The notes: generated by a model from the sequence alone, not told the origin. A stretch of DNA of 26,306 bases from Ancylobacter novellus (GCA_003241485.1 QFQD01000048.1:1-26306), one strand, 5' to 3'; positions 16,838 through 24,497 are shown, counted from the first letter of the stretch. Numbers and translations: made by a program.

Positions 16838-17236
16838 ATGACGACAGAACTGACCCTGCTCGGCTGGACTCTGGTCCTGGCGCTGGTCCAGATCATGCTG
16901 CCGGCCATGTTGCGCAATGGCGAGACCGGCATTGCCTATAATGCGAGCGCGCGTGACGAATCAGGTCCGCCGGTGGGCGTGGTCACGGGCCGGCTGCGCC
17001 GGGCTCAGGCAAACCTCTTCGAGACACTGCCAGTCTTCGCCGCGGCCGTGCTGATTGCCCATTTGGGCGACCGGGAGGGCGCGCTCACCCTCTGGGGTGC
17101 CTGGCTCTATCTCGCCGCGCGCGTCGTCTATGTACCGCTCTATGCCTTGGGCGTGCCTTATCTGCGCTCGCTGGTATGGGGCGTATCGATGCTCGGTCTG
17201 TTGATGATCCTCGCCGCCATCCTTAGCCCAGCCTGA
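16838..17236 (+). CDS. MAPEG family membrane protein
   Basis: This is a four-helix membrane protein of the MAPEG superfamily (microsomal glutathione S-transferase-like), 132 residues. ATG 16838 is chosen because TELTLLGWTLVLALVQI at the start is the usual N-terminus; the frame is open upstream to 16751. The signature region GRLRRAQANLFETLPVFAAA (51-70) carries the Arg, Asn59, Glu62 and Pro65 expected for glutathione binding in eukaryotic members. The bacterial members of this subgroup mostly lack a tested activity. TATAAT overlaps the start codon, and the ribosome site is weak. The gene is divergent from the NUDIX gene, 74 bases apart. Confidence 0.92.
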   Translation: MTTELTLLGWTLVLALVQIMLPAMLRNGETGIAYNASARDESGPPVGVVTGRLRRAQANLFETLPVFAAAVLIAHLGDREGALTLWGAWLYLAARVVYVPLYALGVPYLRSLVWGVSMLGLLMILAAILSPA

Positions 17237-17247
17237 CCGCCCGGCGG

Positions 17248-17274
17248 GCTGCTCGCGCGTCAAGCGCGGGCAGC
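17248..17274. terminator. GC-rich hairpin between convergent genes
   Basis: GCTGCTCGCGC, loop GTCAA, and GCGCGGGCAGC form an 11-pair stem including one wobble pair. It lies between the ends of the MAPEG gene and the 69-residue gene and could stop transcription from both sides, but it has no T-run on either strand. Confidence 0.45.
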
Positions 17275-17294
17275 GGCGGGGCGGGTGCGGGCGC

Positions 17295-17504
17295 TCAGTG
17301 CTGGGCCAGAATCTTCACGAGCGCCTGCGCCACCTGCCGGGTCACGCGCCGGCGATACTTGCGGTGGACCAGCTGGCCGTTGTGATAGACGTCCTGCTCC
17401 ACATACAGGTTGTCGCCGTCCCAGTGCAGGACGTTGTCAGACTCGGTGGTCTCGATCACTCCCATCTCGGCGATGAGGTGACCTTCGGGCGCGGTGGTGG
17501 ACAT
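17295..17504 (-). CDS. Hypothetical protein, 69 residues
   Basis: I do not recognise this protein. The minus-strand ATG at 17504 has GAGGAG about 7 bases upstream, a strong ribosome site, which favours this strand over the overlapping plus-strand frame. The product is small and soluble. Residues 10-50 look like beta strands: a stretch ending in NVLHWDGDNLYVEQDVYHNG, with many acidic residues. The last 20 residues are basic and helix-like (RKYRRRVTRQVAQALVKILA). There is no signal peptide or membrane segment. It lies 85 bases downstream of the PAP2 gene on the same strand, so it may share its transcript. Confidence 0.68.
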   Translation of the reverse strand: MSTTAPEGHLIAEMGVIETTESDNVLHWDGDNLYVEQDVYHNGQLVHRKYRRRVTRQVAQALVKILAQH

Positions 17505-17589
17505 GCGCTTCTCCTCGGCATGGCGGAAGCTCTGGCGGCTTCCTCGAATCTGAAGATACCGCGCTGGCGCGCGAACGCCATGGGTTGAA

Positions 17590-18315
17590 TCAAGCCGCGT
17601 TCGCGGGCGTCTCCTGCGTGGTCTCGATCTGGCCTCGCCGCTGCAGCCACAGCGCGACGATCCAGCAGATCAGGGCCCAGGCGCTGCCGGCGCACCAGCC
17701 GGCAAGAACGTCGGTCGGCCAGTGCACCCCAAGATAGATGCGGCTGAGGCCGATCAGGAGGGTGAGGCCGGTGGCGACCGCCAGCACATAAGCCTTCACG
17801 CGGCGGCGGCTTTCGGTGCGCACGATGATGGCGCCGAGCGTGAGATAGGTCACCGCGGCGCCCATGGCGTGGCCGCTGGGAAAGCTCAGCGTGTGCACGT
17901 CGACGAGATGGGCGACAAGATCCGGGCGGGGCCGGTCGAAACCCAGCTTCAGCAGATAGCTCAGCGCCCCGCCGCCCGCCGTCGCCGCGAGCAGGAACAG
18001 CGCGGCGGCGCGCTTGCCGTCGGTTATCAGGAAGCCGAAGACGATGGCGGTGATGAGGGCGAGCACGGTGGTGCTGCCGAGCGAGGTGATGTCGCGCATG
18101 ACGATTTCCAGCCAGGCCGGTCCGATCGGATCGGCGGTATCGCCTGGCGTGCGGAAGGCAAGCAGTATCGCCTCGTCGAAGGCATGTACGTCGCCCTCCA
18201 CCACTTCCTCGGCGATAAGCGCGAAGGCGAAAAGGCCAGCGGCGGCGCCGGCGAGCGCGCTGAGTATGCCGAATTCGGCGGCGACCCAGCTCGGCAGGAA
18301 TGTACGTAGCCTCAC
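17590..18315 (-). CDS. PAP2-family phosphatase
   Basis: This is an integral-membrane phosphatase of the type 2 phosphatidic acid phosphatase family, which removes phosphate from lipids such as undecaprenyl or phosphatidyl phosphates. It has 241 residues and about six helices. All three catalytic motifs are present: K123 with R130-P131 in KLGFDRPRP, PSGH at 146-149, and S191-R192 with H198 and D202 in SRIYLGVHWPTD. PSGH sits at a helix start, followed by AMGAAVTYLTLGAIIV. The N-terminus is a short cytoplasmic stretch then a helix. The C-terminal tail is polar. The exact substrate (undecaprenyl diphosphate recycling, lipid A modification or other) cannot be told from sequence. Confidence 0.95.
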   Translation of the reverse strand: MRLRTFLPSWVAAEFGILSALAGAAAGLFAFALIAEEVVEGDVHAFDEAILLAFRTPGDTADPIGPAWLEIVMRDITSLGSTTVLALITAIVFGFLITDGKRAAALFLLAATAGGGALSYLLKLGFDRPRPDLVAHLVDVHTLSFPSGHAMGAAVTYLTLGAIIVRTESRRRVKAYVLAVATGLTLLIGLSRIYLGVHWPTDVLAGWCAGSAWALICWIVALWLQRRGQIETTQETPANAA

Positions 18316-18377
18316 GTCGTCTCTCGATCCCTATTTCGGTGCCGTCGCATAGCGAAGTCCGACCTTCATGTGCAACG

Positions 18378-18403
18378 GGAACCCAAATGCCCGTCCCCGT
18401 GTT
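18378..18403 (+). promoter_or_regulatory. Possible EcfG (general stress) promoter
   Basis: GGAAC at 18378-18382 is followed after 17 bases by TGTT at 18400-18403. This is close to the alphaproteobacterial EcfG promoter form GGAAC-N16/17-cGTT. A transcript starting about 7 bases later would have a short leader before the 26-residue peptide at 18432. Confidence 0.38.
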
Positions 18404-18431
18404 CCTCTACCGAACGTAACGGGAGAAGATC

Positions 18432-18512
18432 ATGTTCAAGGGTGGACTTCTATGGCTGCTGGGCATTCCGCTGCCGATCATCATCGTGCTCTGGCTGCTG
18501 GGCTACCTCTGA
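18432..18512 (+). CDS. Very small hydrophobic membrane peptide, 26 residues
   Basis: ATG 18432 has an excellent ribosome site (GGGAGAAG, spacing 3-4 from its end) and opens a 26-codon frame ending with TGA at 18510-18512. The peptide is one membrane helix: it begins MFKGGLLWLLGIPLPIIIV and ends with LWLLGYL. The Lys at position 3 suggests an N-in orientation, and the IPLPIII core with two Pro is distinctive. I recall similar tiny proteins in rhizobia annotated as hypothetical; this is memory, not a search. It stands alone between the divergent PAP2 gene and the hybrid kinase, behind a possible stress-type promoter. It is too short for most gene finders. Confidence 0.6.
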   Translation: MFKGGLLWLLGIPLPIIIVLWLLGYL

Positions 18513-18645
18513 CGGGTGCGGCCGGCGCGACGAATCCGGTTGCGGAAGCGTGATGCGTGTGATGATCGGTTTGGGTGCATCGTCCTGATCTTCGCGGCTG
18601 CGGCGCGGGGTTTGGGGCACCAGCCGATCGTCAGTGGGGGAAGCT

Positions 18646-20979
18646 GTGAAACTGGCTGTCGATATGGTCGGAACCCACGACTGGGGGCTCGTCGTGCTCT
18701 CGGTCCTGCTGGCGATTGCCGCCTCTTTCACCGCGCTGGATCTCGCCGGACGGGTTCCTCATTATTCCGGCCGGACCCGTGCGGGCTGGCTCGCCACCGC
18801 CGCCTTCGTGCTGGGCGGGGGCATCTGGGCGATGCACTTCGTCGCGATGCTCGCGCTGCATGTGGGAATGCCGGTCACCTACGATCTCGGGCTTACCGCG
18901 CTCTCCCTCGGGATTGCGGTGGCGGCGACGGGTGCGGCGCTGAGCTGCGTCAGCCACCGTGGCATCACGCCGGCCGGCCTCGTGCTGGCCGGCGTGTTCA
19001 TGGGGCTCGCCATCGTCGGCATGCACTATACCGGCATGATGGCGATGCGCGTGCCGGGAACCATCACCTATGACCCGCTGTTCGCCGGTGCGGCGGTGGT
19101 GCTGGCGGTCGGCGCATCGACGGCTGCGCTGTGGCTGGCCTTCCACACCAACAGCCTGTGGGAGCGCCTTGGTGGCGCGCTTGCCATGGGGCTCGGCATT
19201 GCCGGCATGCATTACGTCGCCATGGCGGGGGTGACCTTTGCCGGTGTCGATGGTGGCCCCATTGTCCATGGTGCAGGGGCCGCCGGGACGATGGACAACG
19301 TGCATCTCGTCATCGCGGTTTCGGCGGCCAGCTTCGCCATCTTTGCCGCAGCGCTGCTGGCGGCGATCTATGACCGGCGGCTCAACCTGCTCACAGAACG
19401 CGAAACGGCCATCTGGCGCGAAAGCGAGGAGCGTTTCCGCACGCTTTATCGCCGCACGCCGCTGCCCCTGCACTCCCTGGGCGCGGACGGGCGCATCGAA
19501 CAGGTCAGCGACCGCTGGCTTGACCTCCTCGGCTATGGGCGCGACGAGGTGATAGGGCGGCCGCTCACGGATTTCATGACGGCGGAATCGGCGCGCCAGC
19601 GCAATGACGAGCACTGGCCACGGCTGGTCGGTACCGGCGAACTTCGCGAAGCCGAATATCGCCTTGTCGCCAAGAATGGGCGCGTCTTCGACTGCGTTTT
19701 GTCGGCTGTCGTGGAGCGCGATGCCGAGGGGAACGTCGTCAAGACCCTGTGCGGCCTCATCGACGTGACCGAGCGCCGCCGCGCCGAGGATGCGCTGCGT
19801 CAGGCGCAGAAGCTGGAGGCGGTGGGCCAGCTCACCGGCGGCATCGCTCACGACTTCAACAACCTGCTCGCCGTCGTGATGGGCAATCTCGAACTGGTGC
19901 GCAAGCGGGCCCCGGACGAGCCGCGCCTGCTGACGCTGATCGACAATACGATGCAGGCCGCCCAGCGCGGCGCGGCGCTGACCCAGCGCATGCTGGCCTT
20001 TGCGCGGCGGCAGGATTTGCGGCCCGAACCGGTGGCGGTGCCGGACCTCGTCCTCGGCATGGCCGAATTGCTGCGCCGCTCGATCGGGCCCAGCGTGCGC
20101 ATCGAGACGCGCTTCCCGCTCGGCCTTCCGCTGGCTCGCGTCGATGCCAACCAGCTGGAACTTGCGCTGCTCAATCTCGCGGTAAATGCCCGCGACGCGA
20201 TGCCCGATGGCGGATGCATCACCATTGCCGCGCGCGAGGAGATTATCCCGGAGCGCGAAGGCGAGGGTCAGGGTGAGCCCGGCGGGCTGACGCCGGGCCG
20301 CTATTTCTGTCTCGCCATCTCCGACACGGGCGCGGGAATGGATGAGGAAACCCTCGCACATGCCGCCGAACCCTTTTTCACCACCAAGGGGGTGGGGAAG
20401 GGCACCGGGCTTGGCCTTGCCATGGTGCATGGCCTTGCCGCGCAGTCCGGCGGCCGGCTGCTGCTGGCCAGCGCCCCCGGAAAGGGAACCACCGCGACCA
20501 TTCTGCTTCCCATCGTACAGCCCGCCGCCAAGGAAGACACGGCGCGCGAGGCGGCTCCGGTCGCCGAAGAGGCCGAGACACCGCTGCCCGCCGGCGCGGC
20601 GAGGGTCCTCGTCGTCGATGACGATCCTCTGGTATTGTCGGCCACGGCGGCGATGTTGGAAGATATCGGCTTCGTCGTCTCCGAGGCCTGCTCTGGCCGC
20701 GAGGCGCTCGCCCTGCTGAACAATGGGGTCGTCGTCGACGTCGTGCTGACCGATCAGGCCATGCCGGGCATGACCGGCGTACAGCTCGCCGTCGCGATAG
20801 GCGAGAAATGGCCGGCGCTGCCGATCGTGCTCGGCACCGGCTATGCCGAGCTGCCGCCTGATGCGCGCGCCGGCATGCCGCGCCTCGGCAAGCCGTTCAG
20901 CCGCGACAGCCTGCGGCGGGCGATCATCGACGCGACACGCCCGGACAATGTGGTCGCCCTTTCCGCACGCACCCGCTAG
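18646..20979 (+). CDS. MHYT-PAS hybrid histidine kinase with receiver domain
   Basis: This is a membrane sensor kinase of 777 residues from GTG 18646, which has GGGGG 5 bases upstream; GTG 18634 and ATG 18664 are other possible starts. Residues about 10-240 form the MHYT sensor: seven helices with three repeats of the motif, at MHFVAML, MHYTGMM and MHYVAMA, which are thought to bind copper and sense O2, CO or NO. A PAS domain (about 255-375) follows. The phosphoacceptor His (about 402) is in GGIAHDFNNLLAVVMGNLEL, then the N-box NLAVNARDAMPDGG, DTGAGM, and GKGTGLGLAMVHG. The C-terminal receiver domain (about 653 onward) has the acidic pair VVDDD, phospho-Asp (about 703) in LTDQAMPGMTG and Lys (about 739) in LGKPF. 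No output domain follows, so it may act through a separate regulator. Confidence 0.94.
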   Translation: MKLAVDMVGTHDWGLVVLSVLLAIAASFTALDLAGRVPHYSGRTRAGWLATAAFVLGGGIWAMHFVAMLALHVGMPVTYDLGLTALSLGIAVAATGAALSCVSHRGITPAGLVLAGVFMGLAIVGMHYTGMMAMRVPGTITYDPLFAGAAVVLAVGASTAALWLAFHTNSLWERLGGALAMGLGIAGMHYVAMAGVTFAGVDGGPIVHGAGAAGTMDNVHLVIAVSAASFAIFAAALLAAIYDRRLNLLTERETAIWRESEERFRTLYRRTPLPLHSLGADGRIEQVSDRWLDLLGYGRDEVIGRPLTDFMTAESARQRNDEHWPRLVGTGELREAEYRLVAKNGRVFDCVLSAVVERDAEGNVVKTLCGLIDVTERRRAEDALRQAQKLEAVGQLTGGIAHDFNNLLAVVMGNLELVRKRAPDEPRLLTLIDNTMQAAQRGAALTQRMLAFARRQDLRPEPVAVPDLVLGMAELLRRSIGPSVRIETRFPLGLPLARVDANQLELALLNLAVNARDAMPDGGCITIAAREEIIPEREGEGQGEPGGLTPGRYFCLAISDTGAGMDEETLAHAAEPFFTTKGVGKGTGLGLAMVHGLAAQSGGRLLLASAPGKGTTATILLPIVQPAAKEDTAREAAPVAEEAETPLPAGAARVLVVDDDPLVLSATAAMLEDIGFVVSEACSGREALALLNNGVVVDVVLTDQAMPGMTGVQLAVAIGEKWPALPIVLGTGYAELPPDARAGMPRLGKPFSRDSLRRAIIDATRPDNVVALSARTR

Positions 20980-21081
20980 CGCGGCTCCCCATGGCCAGTA
21001 CCGTTAGCGTCTCCGTCTGGGCCACGTATTTTCCCTGATCGGAAATCCGCCTCCCGCATGCAGATTGTCGGCGCCGGCAAC

Positions 21082-21110
21082 GTGACAATCGCGTGTCGAG
21101 TGCTTATATC
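21082..21110 (+). promoter_or_regulatory. Predicted sigma-70 type promoter of the thi operon
   Basis: GTGACA (21082-21087) and TATATC (21105-21110) are separated by exactly 17 bases. Transcription would begin near 21117, just at the 5' side of the TPP riboswitch, which supports the assignment. Confidence 0.55.
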
Positions 21111-21116
21111 CAGCCC

Positions 21117-21217
21117 GTCCAGGGGAGCCTCGTCAGGAGGCTGAGAGGCCATCATCGCGCAACCGCGTGGCATGGCGACCCTTCGAACCTGATCCAGTTG
21201 AGACTGGCGGAGGGAGG
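21117..21217 (+). ncRNA. TPP riboswitch (THI element)
   Basis: The leader carries the conserved blocks of the thiamine pyrophosphate aptamer in order: CAGGGGAGCC, the pyrimidine-sensing CTGAGAGG, an extended P3 arm, GAACCTGATCCAG, and ACTGGCGGAGGGA. Small departures from consensus (GGGGAGC for GGGGTGC; GAGA for TAAT in the last arm) are at less constrained places. The 3' GGAGGGAGGAG contains the ribosome site for thiO, nine bases from its ATG. This suggests that TPP binding hides the ribosome site and blocks translation; no separate terminator hairpin is seen. Confidence 0.93.
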
Positions 21218-21225
21218 AGTTGAAG

Positions 21226-22278
21226 ATGTCCCCGCACACTCAGACGACAGACGAAGCGCCGGTGGCAAACGCGATGCGCGTGCGCATTGTCGGTGGCGGC
21301 GTCGCCGGATTGACCTGCGCGCATGCCTTCGCCCGGCGCGGCGCGCAGGTGACGCTGGTCGAGCGTAAATCCGCGACCGGGCAGGGTTGCTCCTGGTACG
21401 CCGGCGGCATGCTGGCGCCCTGGTGTGAGCGTGAGAGCGCCGAGCCGATCATCGCCGAGCTGGGCTTCGAATCGCTGGACTACTGGCGCAACGCGGTGCC
21501 GGACGTGCCGAACGAGGGTAGCCTCGTGCTGGCCCCGCCGCGCGACATGCCGGACCTCAAGCGTTTTTCGCGCCGGACGCAGGGCTATGAATGGGTCGAC
21601 GGCGCCGGCATCGCCGCGCTCGAGCCCGATCTGGAAGGGCGCTTCGACCAGGGCCTGTTCTTCCCCACCGAAGCGCATCTGGAGCCGCGCAAGGCGCTCG
21701 CCGCGCTGACGCGCAAGCTGGTCGACGAGCATCAGGTGACGATCCGCTATGAGTCTGACGGCTTCGACGCCGACGCGTCGCCGGCCGATGTCGTCGTCGA
21801 CTGCCGGGGTCTTGCCGCACGCGACGTGCTCGCCGATCTGCGCGGCGTGAAGGGCGAGATGCTGGTGCTCTACTCCACCGAGATTTCGCTCAAGCGCCCG
21901 GTGCGCATGCTTCATCCGCGCATTCCGGTCTACATCGTGCCGCGTGGCGATGGTCATTTCATGATCGGCGCCACCTCGATCGAGAATGACGAGCGCGGCC
22001 GGGTCACGGGGCGCTCCATGCTGGAGCTGCTCTCGGCCACCTATGCGCTGCACCCCGCCTTTGGCGAGGCGGAGATCGTCGAGATCGGCGCGGATGTCCG
22101 CCCCGCCTATCCCGACAACATCCCGCGCCTGCGCCGGCGCGGCAATACGATCTATGTGAACGGGCTTTACCGGCACGGTTTCCTCGCCGCGCCCGCGCTG
22201 GCGCGTCGTGCGGCGGAACTGGCTTTTGACGGGACGTATTTCCCCGAGGTGATGGATGAAGATCATCGTGAATGGTGA
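21226..22278 (+). CDS. thiO: Glycine oxidase ThiO (FAD-dependent)
   Basis: ThiO oxidises glycine to the imine used to build the thiazole ring of thiamine. It has 350 residues from ATG 21226, which is placed correctly behind the riboswitch ribosome site; ATG 21274 is another possible start closer to the FAD fold. The dinucleotide-binding motif is RIVGGGVAGLTCAHAFARRG, with the acidic end VTLVERK. SWYAGGMLAPWCERE is the family's FAD/substrate block. The C-terminal part has GDGHFMIGATSIE, IGADVRPAYPDNIPRL and NGLYRHGFLAAPAL. It overlaps thiS by 23 bases. ThiO replaces the tyrosine lyase ThiH in aerobic bacteria. thiC, often the first gene of this operon in rhizobia, is absent here. Confidence 0.94.
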   Translation: MSPHTQTTDEAPVANAMRVRIVGGGVAGLTCAHAFARRGAQVTLVERKSATGQGCSWYAGGMLAPWCERESAEPIIAELGFESLDYWRNAVPDVPNEGSLVLAPPRDMPDLKRFSRRTQGYEWVDGAGIAALEPDLEGRFDQGLFFPTEAHLEPRKALAALTRKLVDEHQVTIRYESDGFDADASPADVVVDCRGLAARDVLADLRGVKGEMLVLYSTEISLKRPVRMLHPRIPVYIVPRGDGHFMIGATSIENDERGRVTGRSMLELLSATYALHPAFGEAEIVEIGADVRPAYPDNIPRLRRRGNTIYVNGLYRHGFLAAPALARRAAELAFDGTYFPEVMDEDHREW

Positions 22279-22453
22279 GCCGGCCGATACACGTTCCGGC
22301 ACGCTGAAGGACCTCCTGGCCGAGCTGGGCCTGGGCGACGCCACCGTCGCGACCGCGCTCAATGGCGCGATGGTCCGTGCCACCAAACGCGAGGCGACCG
22401 CCATTGGCGAGGGCGACCGGGTGGAAATCCTCGCCCCGATGCAGGGAGGCTGA
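22256..22453 (+). CDS. thiS: Sulfur carrier protein ThiS
   Basis: ThiS is a ubiquitin-like 65-residue protein that carries sulfur as a C-terminal thiocarboxylate to thiazole synthase. The sequence starts MKIIVNGEPADTRSGTLKDL and ends in VEILAPMQGG, the required Gly-Gly tail that the ThiF adenylyltransferase activates. Length and ends match the family. It begins inside the end of thiO, with CCCGAGGTG as ribosome site, and ends one base before thiG, so the three are translationally coupled. No thiF is present in the window. Confidence 0.96.
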   Translation: MKIIVNGEPADTRSGTLKDLLAELGLGDATVATALNGAMVRATKREATAIGEGDRVEILAPMQGG

Positions 22454-22454
22454 G

Positions 22455-23270
22455 ATGGATGCGATGACCAATGCCACCGGTACGCGCGTCGATCCGGTCG
22501 AATTCTACGGTACGGCGGTGACCTCCCGCCTGTTGCTCGGCACGGCGCAATATCCCTCGCCCGCCATCCTTTCCGAGGCGATCCGCGCTTCGGGGGCCGA
22601 GATCGTCACCGTCTCGCTGCGGCGCGAATCCGGCGTCGCCAAATCCGGCCAGAGTTTCTGGCAGATCATCCGCGACCTCGGCGTGAAGGTGCTGCCCAAT
22701 ACGGCGGGCTGCAAGACGGTGAAGGAAGCCGTCACCACCGCGGAGATGGCGCGCGAGCTGTTCGGTACCGACTGGGTGAAGCTGGAGGTGATCGGCGAGG
22801 ATGACACGTTGCAGCCCGACGTGTTCGGTCTGGTCGAGGCGGCGCGGATCCTCGCACGCGACGGCTTCCACGTCTTTCCCTACACGACCGAGGACCTCGT
22901 GGTCGCGGAGAAGCTGATCTCCGCCGGCTGCGAGGTGCTGATGCCGTGGGGCGCGCCGATCGGCTCCGGCCGGGGCCTCAACAACCCCTATGGCCTGCGC
23001 TCGCTGCGCGCGCATTTCCCCGGCATTCCGCTGGTGGTCGATGCCGGCGTCGGCGTGCCCTCGCATGCGGCGGCGGCGATGGAAATGGGTTATGACGCTG
23101 TGCTGCTGAACACCGCTGTGGCGAAGGCCGGCGATCCCGTGCGCATGGCGAGGGCCTTTGCCCGTGCCATCGAGGCCGGCCGCGAGGCGCTGCTGGCCGA
23201 CCCGATGGATGTGCGCGACATGGCGGCGCCCTCGACGCCGGTGATGGGCCGCGCGGTGCTGGGCGAGTGA
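22455..23270 (+). CDS. thiG: Thiazole synthase ThiG
   Basis: ThiG joins deoxyxylulose 5-phosphate, the glycine imine from ThiO and sulfur from ThiS into the thiazole phosphate of thiamine. It has 271 residues, slightly longer than usual because of a short N-terminal extension. The barrel shows SRLLLGTAQYPSPAIL, GAEIVTVSLRRES, LPNTAGCKTVKEAVTTAEMA, and WVKLEVIGEDDTLQPDVF. Lys109 in the last block is the Schiff-base lysine. MPWGAPIGSGRGLNNP and VVDAGVGVPSHAAAAMEMG bind phosphate. ATG 22455 follows the thiS stop by one base and has AGGGAGG upstream within the end of thiS. Confidence 0.97.
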   Translation: MDAMTNATGTRVDPVEFYGTAVTSRLLLGTAQYPSPAILSEAIRASGAEIVTVSLRRESGVAKSGQSFWQIIRDLGVKVLPNTAGCKTVKEAVTTAEMARELFGTDWVKLEVIGEDDTLQPDVFGLVEAARILARDGFHVFPYTTEDLVVAEKLISAGCEVLMPWGAPIGSGRGLNNPYGLRSLRAHFPGIPLVVDAGVGVPSHAAAAMEMGYDAVLLNTAVAKAGDPVRMARAFARAIEAGREALLADPMDVRDMAAPSTPVMGRAVLGE

Positions 23271-23279
23271 CGTTTTCCT

Positions 23280-23897
23280 GTGAGTGACCTGATGAAGCTC
23301 GACCCGTTCTACCTCATCGTCGACCGTGCCTCTTGGCTGCCGCGCCTGCTGCCACAGGGCGTGAAGCTGGTGCAGCTGCGCGCGAAGGACATGGAAGAGG
23401 CCGAACTGCGGCGCGAGATCGACACTGCGCGCGCGGTGTGCGAGCGCTATGGCGCACAGCTTGTCGTCAATGATCACTGGCGTCTTGCCATAGATCTGGG
23501 TTGCGACTTCGTGCATCTCGGCCAGGAAGACCTCGCCGATGCCGACCTTGAAGCGATCCGCCGCGCCGGTGTGAGGCTCGGTATCAGCACGCATGACGAG
23601 GCGGAGCTGGAGATCGCGCTGCTGGCGCGGCCGGATTATGTGGCGCTTGGGCCGGTCTATCCGACCATTCTCAAGAAGATGCGCTGGGCCCCGCAGGGGC
23701 TGGATCGCGTCGCCCAGTGGAAGAAGCGCATCGGCGCCTTGCCGCTGGTCGGCATTGGCGGGCTCACCATTGAACGTGCGCCGGGCGTACTGCGTGCCGG
23801 GGCGGACAGCGTGGCGGTTGTCACCGACGTGCTGCTCAACGCCGATCCCGAGGCGCGTGCGCGTGAATGGGTGATGGCGACACGCGAGACGGCGTGA
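23280..23897 (+). CDS. thiE: Thiamine phosphate synthase ThiE
   Basis: ThiE couples the pyrimidine diphosphate to thiazole phosphate to give thiamine phosphate. The frame from GTG 23280 has 205 residues; ATG 23292 is four codons later and gives the usual start MKLDPFYLIVDRASWL, so it may be the real one. Both have weak ribosome sites, and translation probably depends on coupling to thiG 9 bases upstream. Signature blocks are VKLVQLRAKD, LVVNDHWRLAIDLGCDFVHL, GISTHDEAELEIALL, DYVALGPVYPTILKKMRWAP, and the phosphate-binding VGIGGLTIERAP and ADSVAVVTDV. The WAPQG segment is typical of the rhizobial ThiE form. A hairpin follows the gene. Confidence 0.95.
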   Translation: MSDLMKLDPFYLIVDRASWLPRLLPQGVKLVQLRAKDMEEAELRREIDTARAVCERYGAQLVVNDHWRLAIDLGCDFVHLGQEDLADADLEAIRRAGVRLGISTHDEAELEIALLARPDYVALGPVYPTILKKMRWAPQGLDRVAQWKKRIGALPLVGIGGLTIERAPGVLRAGADSVAVVTDVLLNADPEARAREWVMATRETA

Positions 23898-23934
23898 GGC
23901 GCCGAAGCCGCGTTCGGCCGGCGCCTCGCCCTTT
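23898..23934 (+). terminator. Possible terminator after thiE
   Basis: GGCGCC at 23898-23903 and GGCGCC at 23920-23925 pair, with further pairing GAA/TTC inside, followed by TCGCCCTTTC. It lies between the ends of the convergent thiE and DUF2087 genes. The T-run is short. Confidence 0.45.
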
Positions 23935-24497
23935 CATCCCGGTCGTGCAACCGGGCGGTTTTCTCGGCGTAGCAGGGTAAGCAGGGCGGGCAGCTCCGGC
24001 GGTGGGGGCTGCTCGACGCGGGAATATTCTCGCCCGTCCGGCGTGCGCCGGAACAGGCCGAGTTCGACCAGTTCACGGCGCAGCAGCGCGTGGTCGCCGA
24101 AGCCGTGATGCTGGTTGAGCAGCTCGTTCATCCGCCGTTCCGGGAACGTCTCCCCCGCCGGCAGGCGCGACCACAGAACCCACAGGCACAAGACCTGCTG
24201 ATTGCGCTTCTTCGGCCAGCGGACGAGGCCGCCCTGCGCATCGAACAGCCGCAGTGCCTTTTCGCAGCGCGCCAGATCCGCGGGTGCGACGGGAGCCGGA
24301 GGAGGCTCACTAGCGCGGTGACGCGCCTGCGTTTCCGCCCGTAAATGCTGGAAGTTCCGGAAGCCGGCGGCGCGCGCCAGCATGTTGAGCAGTTCGACAT
24401 GGCCGGGCACCTTGTCGTGCGCGGTCAGCTGGCTGCGGAGCGTGCGGGCGAGGGCGGAGATGTCCGGCGCCTCGAAGGCCAGAACGGTTCTGGTCAT
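23934..24497 (-). CDS. DUF2087 domain protein with N-terminal glyoxalase-related domain
   Basis: This 187-residue soluble protein has two recognisable parts. Residues about 10-55 (ISALARTLRSQLTAHDKVPG, then HVELLNMLARAAGFRNFQHL) resemble the short helical domain found in proteins labelled glyoxalase-related. Residues about 100-165 fit DUF2087, including FPERRMNELLNQHHGFGDHA and LLRRELVELGLFRRTPDGRE, a winged-helix-like pattern. The linker is rich in Pro and Ala. ATG 24497 has GAGGATGA upstream. The function is unknown; the DUF2087 part resembles DNA-binding or regulatory modules, but no DNA-binding role is shown. It is convergent with the thi operon. Confidence 0.8.
   Translation of the reverse strand: MTRTVLAFEAPDISALARTLRSQLTAHDKVPGHVELLNMLARAAGFRNFQHLRAETQARHRASEPPPAPVAPADLARCEKALRLFDAQGGLVRWPKKRNQQVLCLWVLWSRLPAGETFPERRMNELLNQHHGFGDHALLRRELVELGLFRRTPDGREYSRVEQPPPPELPALLTLLRRENRPVARPG

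Noticed and set aside
16834..16839. TGC-TATAAT as an extended -10 box at the MAPEG start
   Set aside because: The box overlaps the start codon, so a transcript from it would begin after the ATG; no -35 box fits. It is probably chance, or it serves another start.
18631..20430. Minus-strand open frame of 599 codons
   Set aside because: It is antisense to the MHYT hybrid kinase, has no recognisable domain and has His/Gln/Arg-rich composition typical of a shadow frame.
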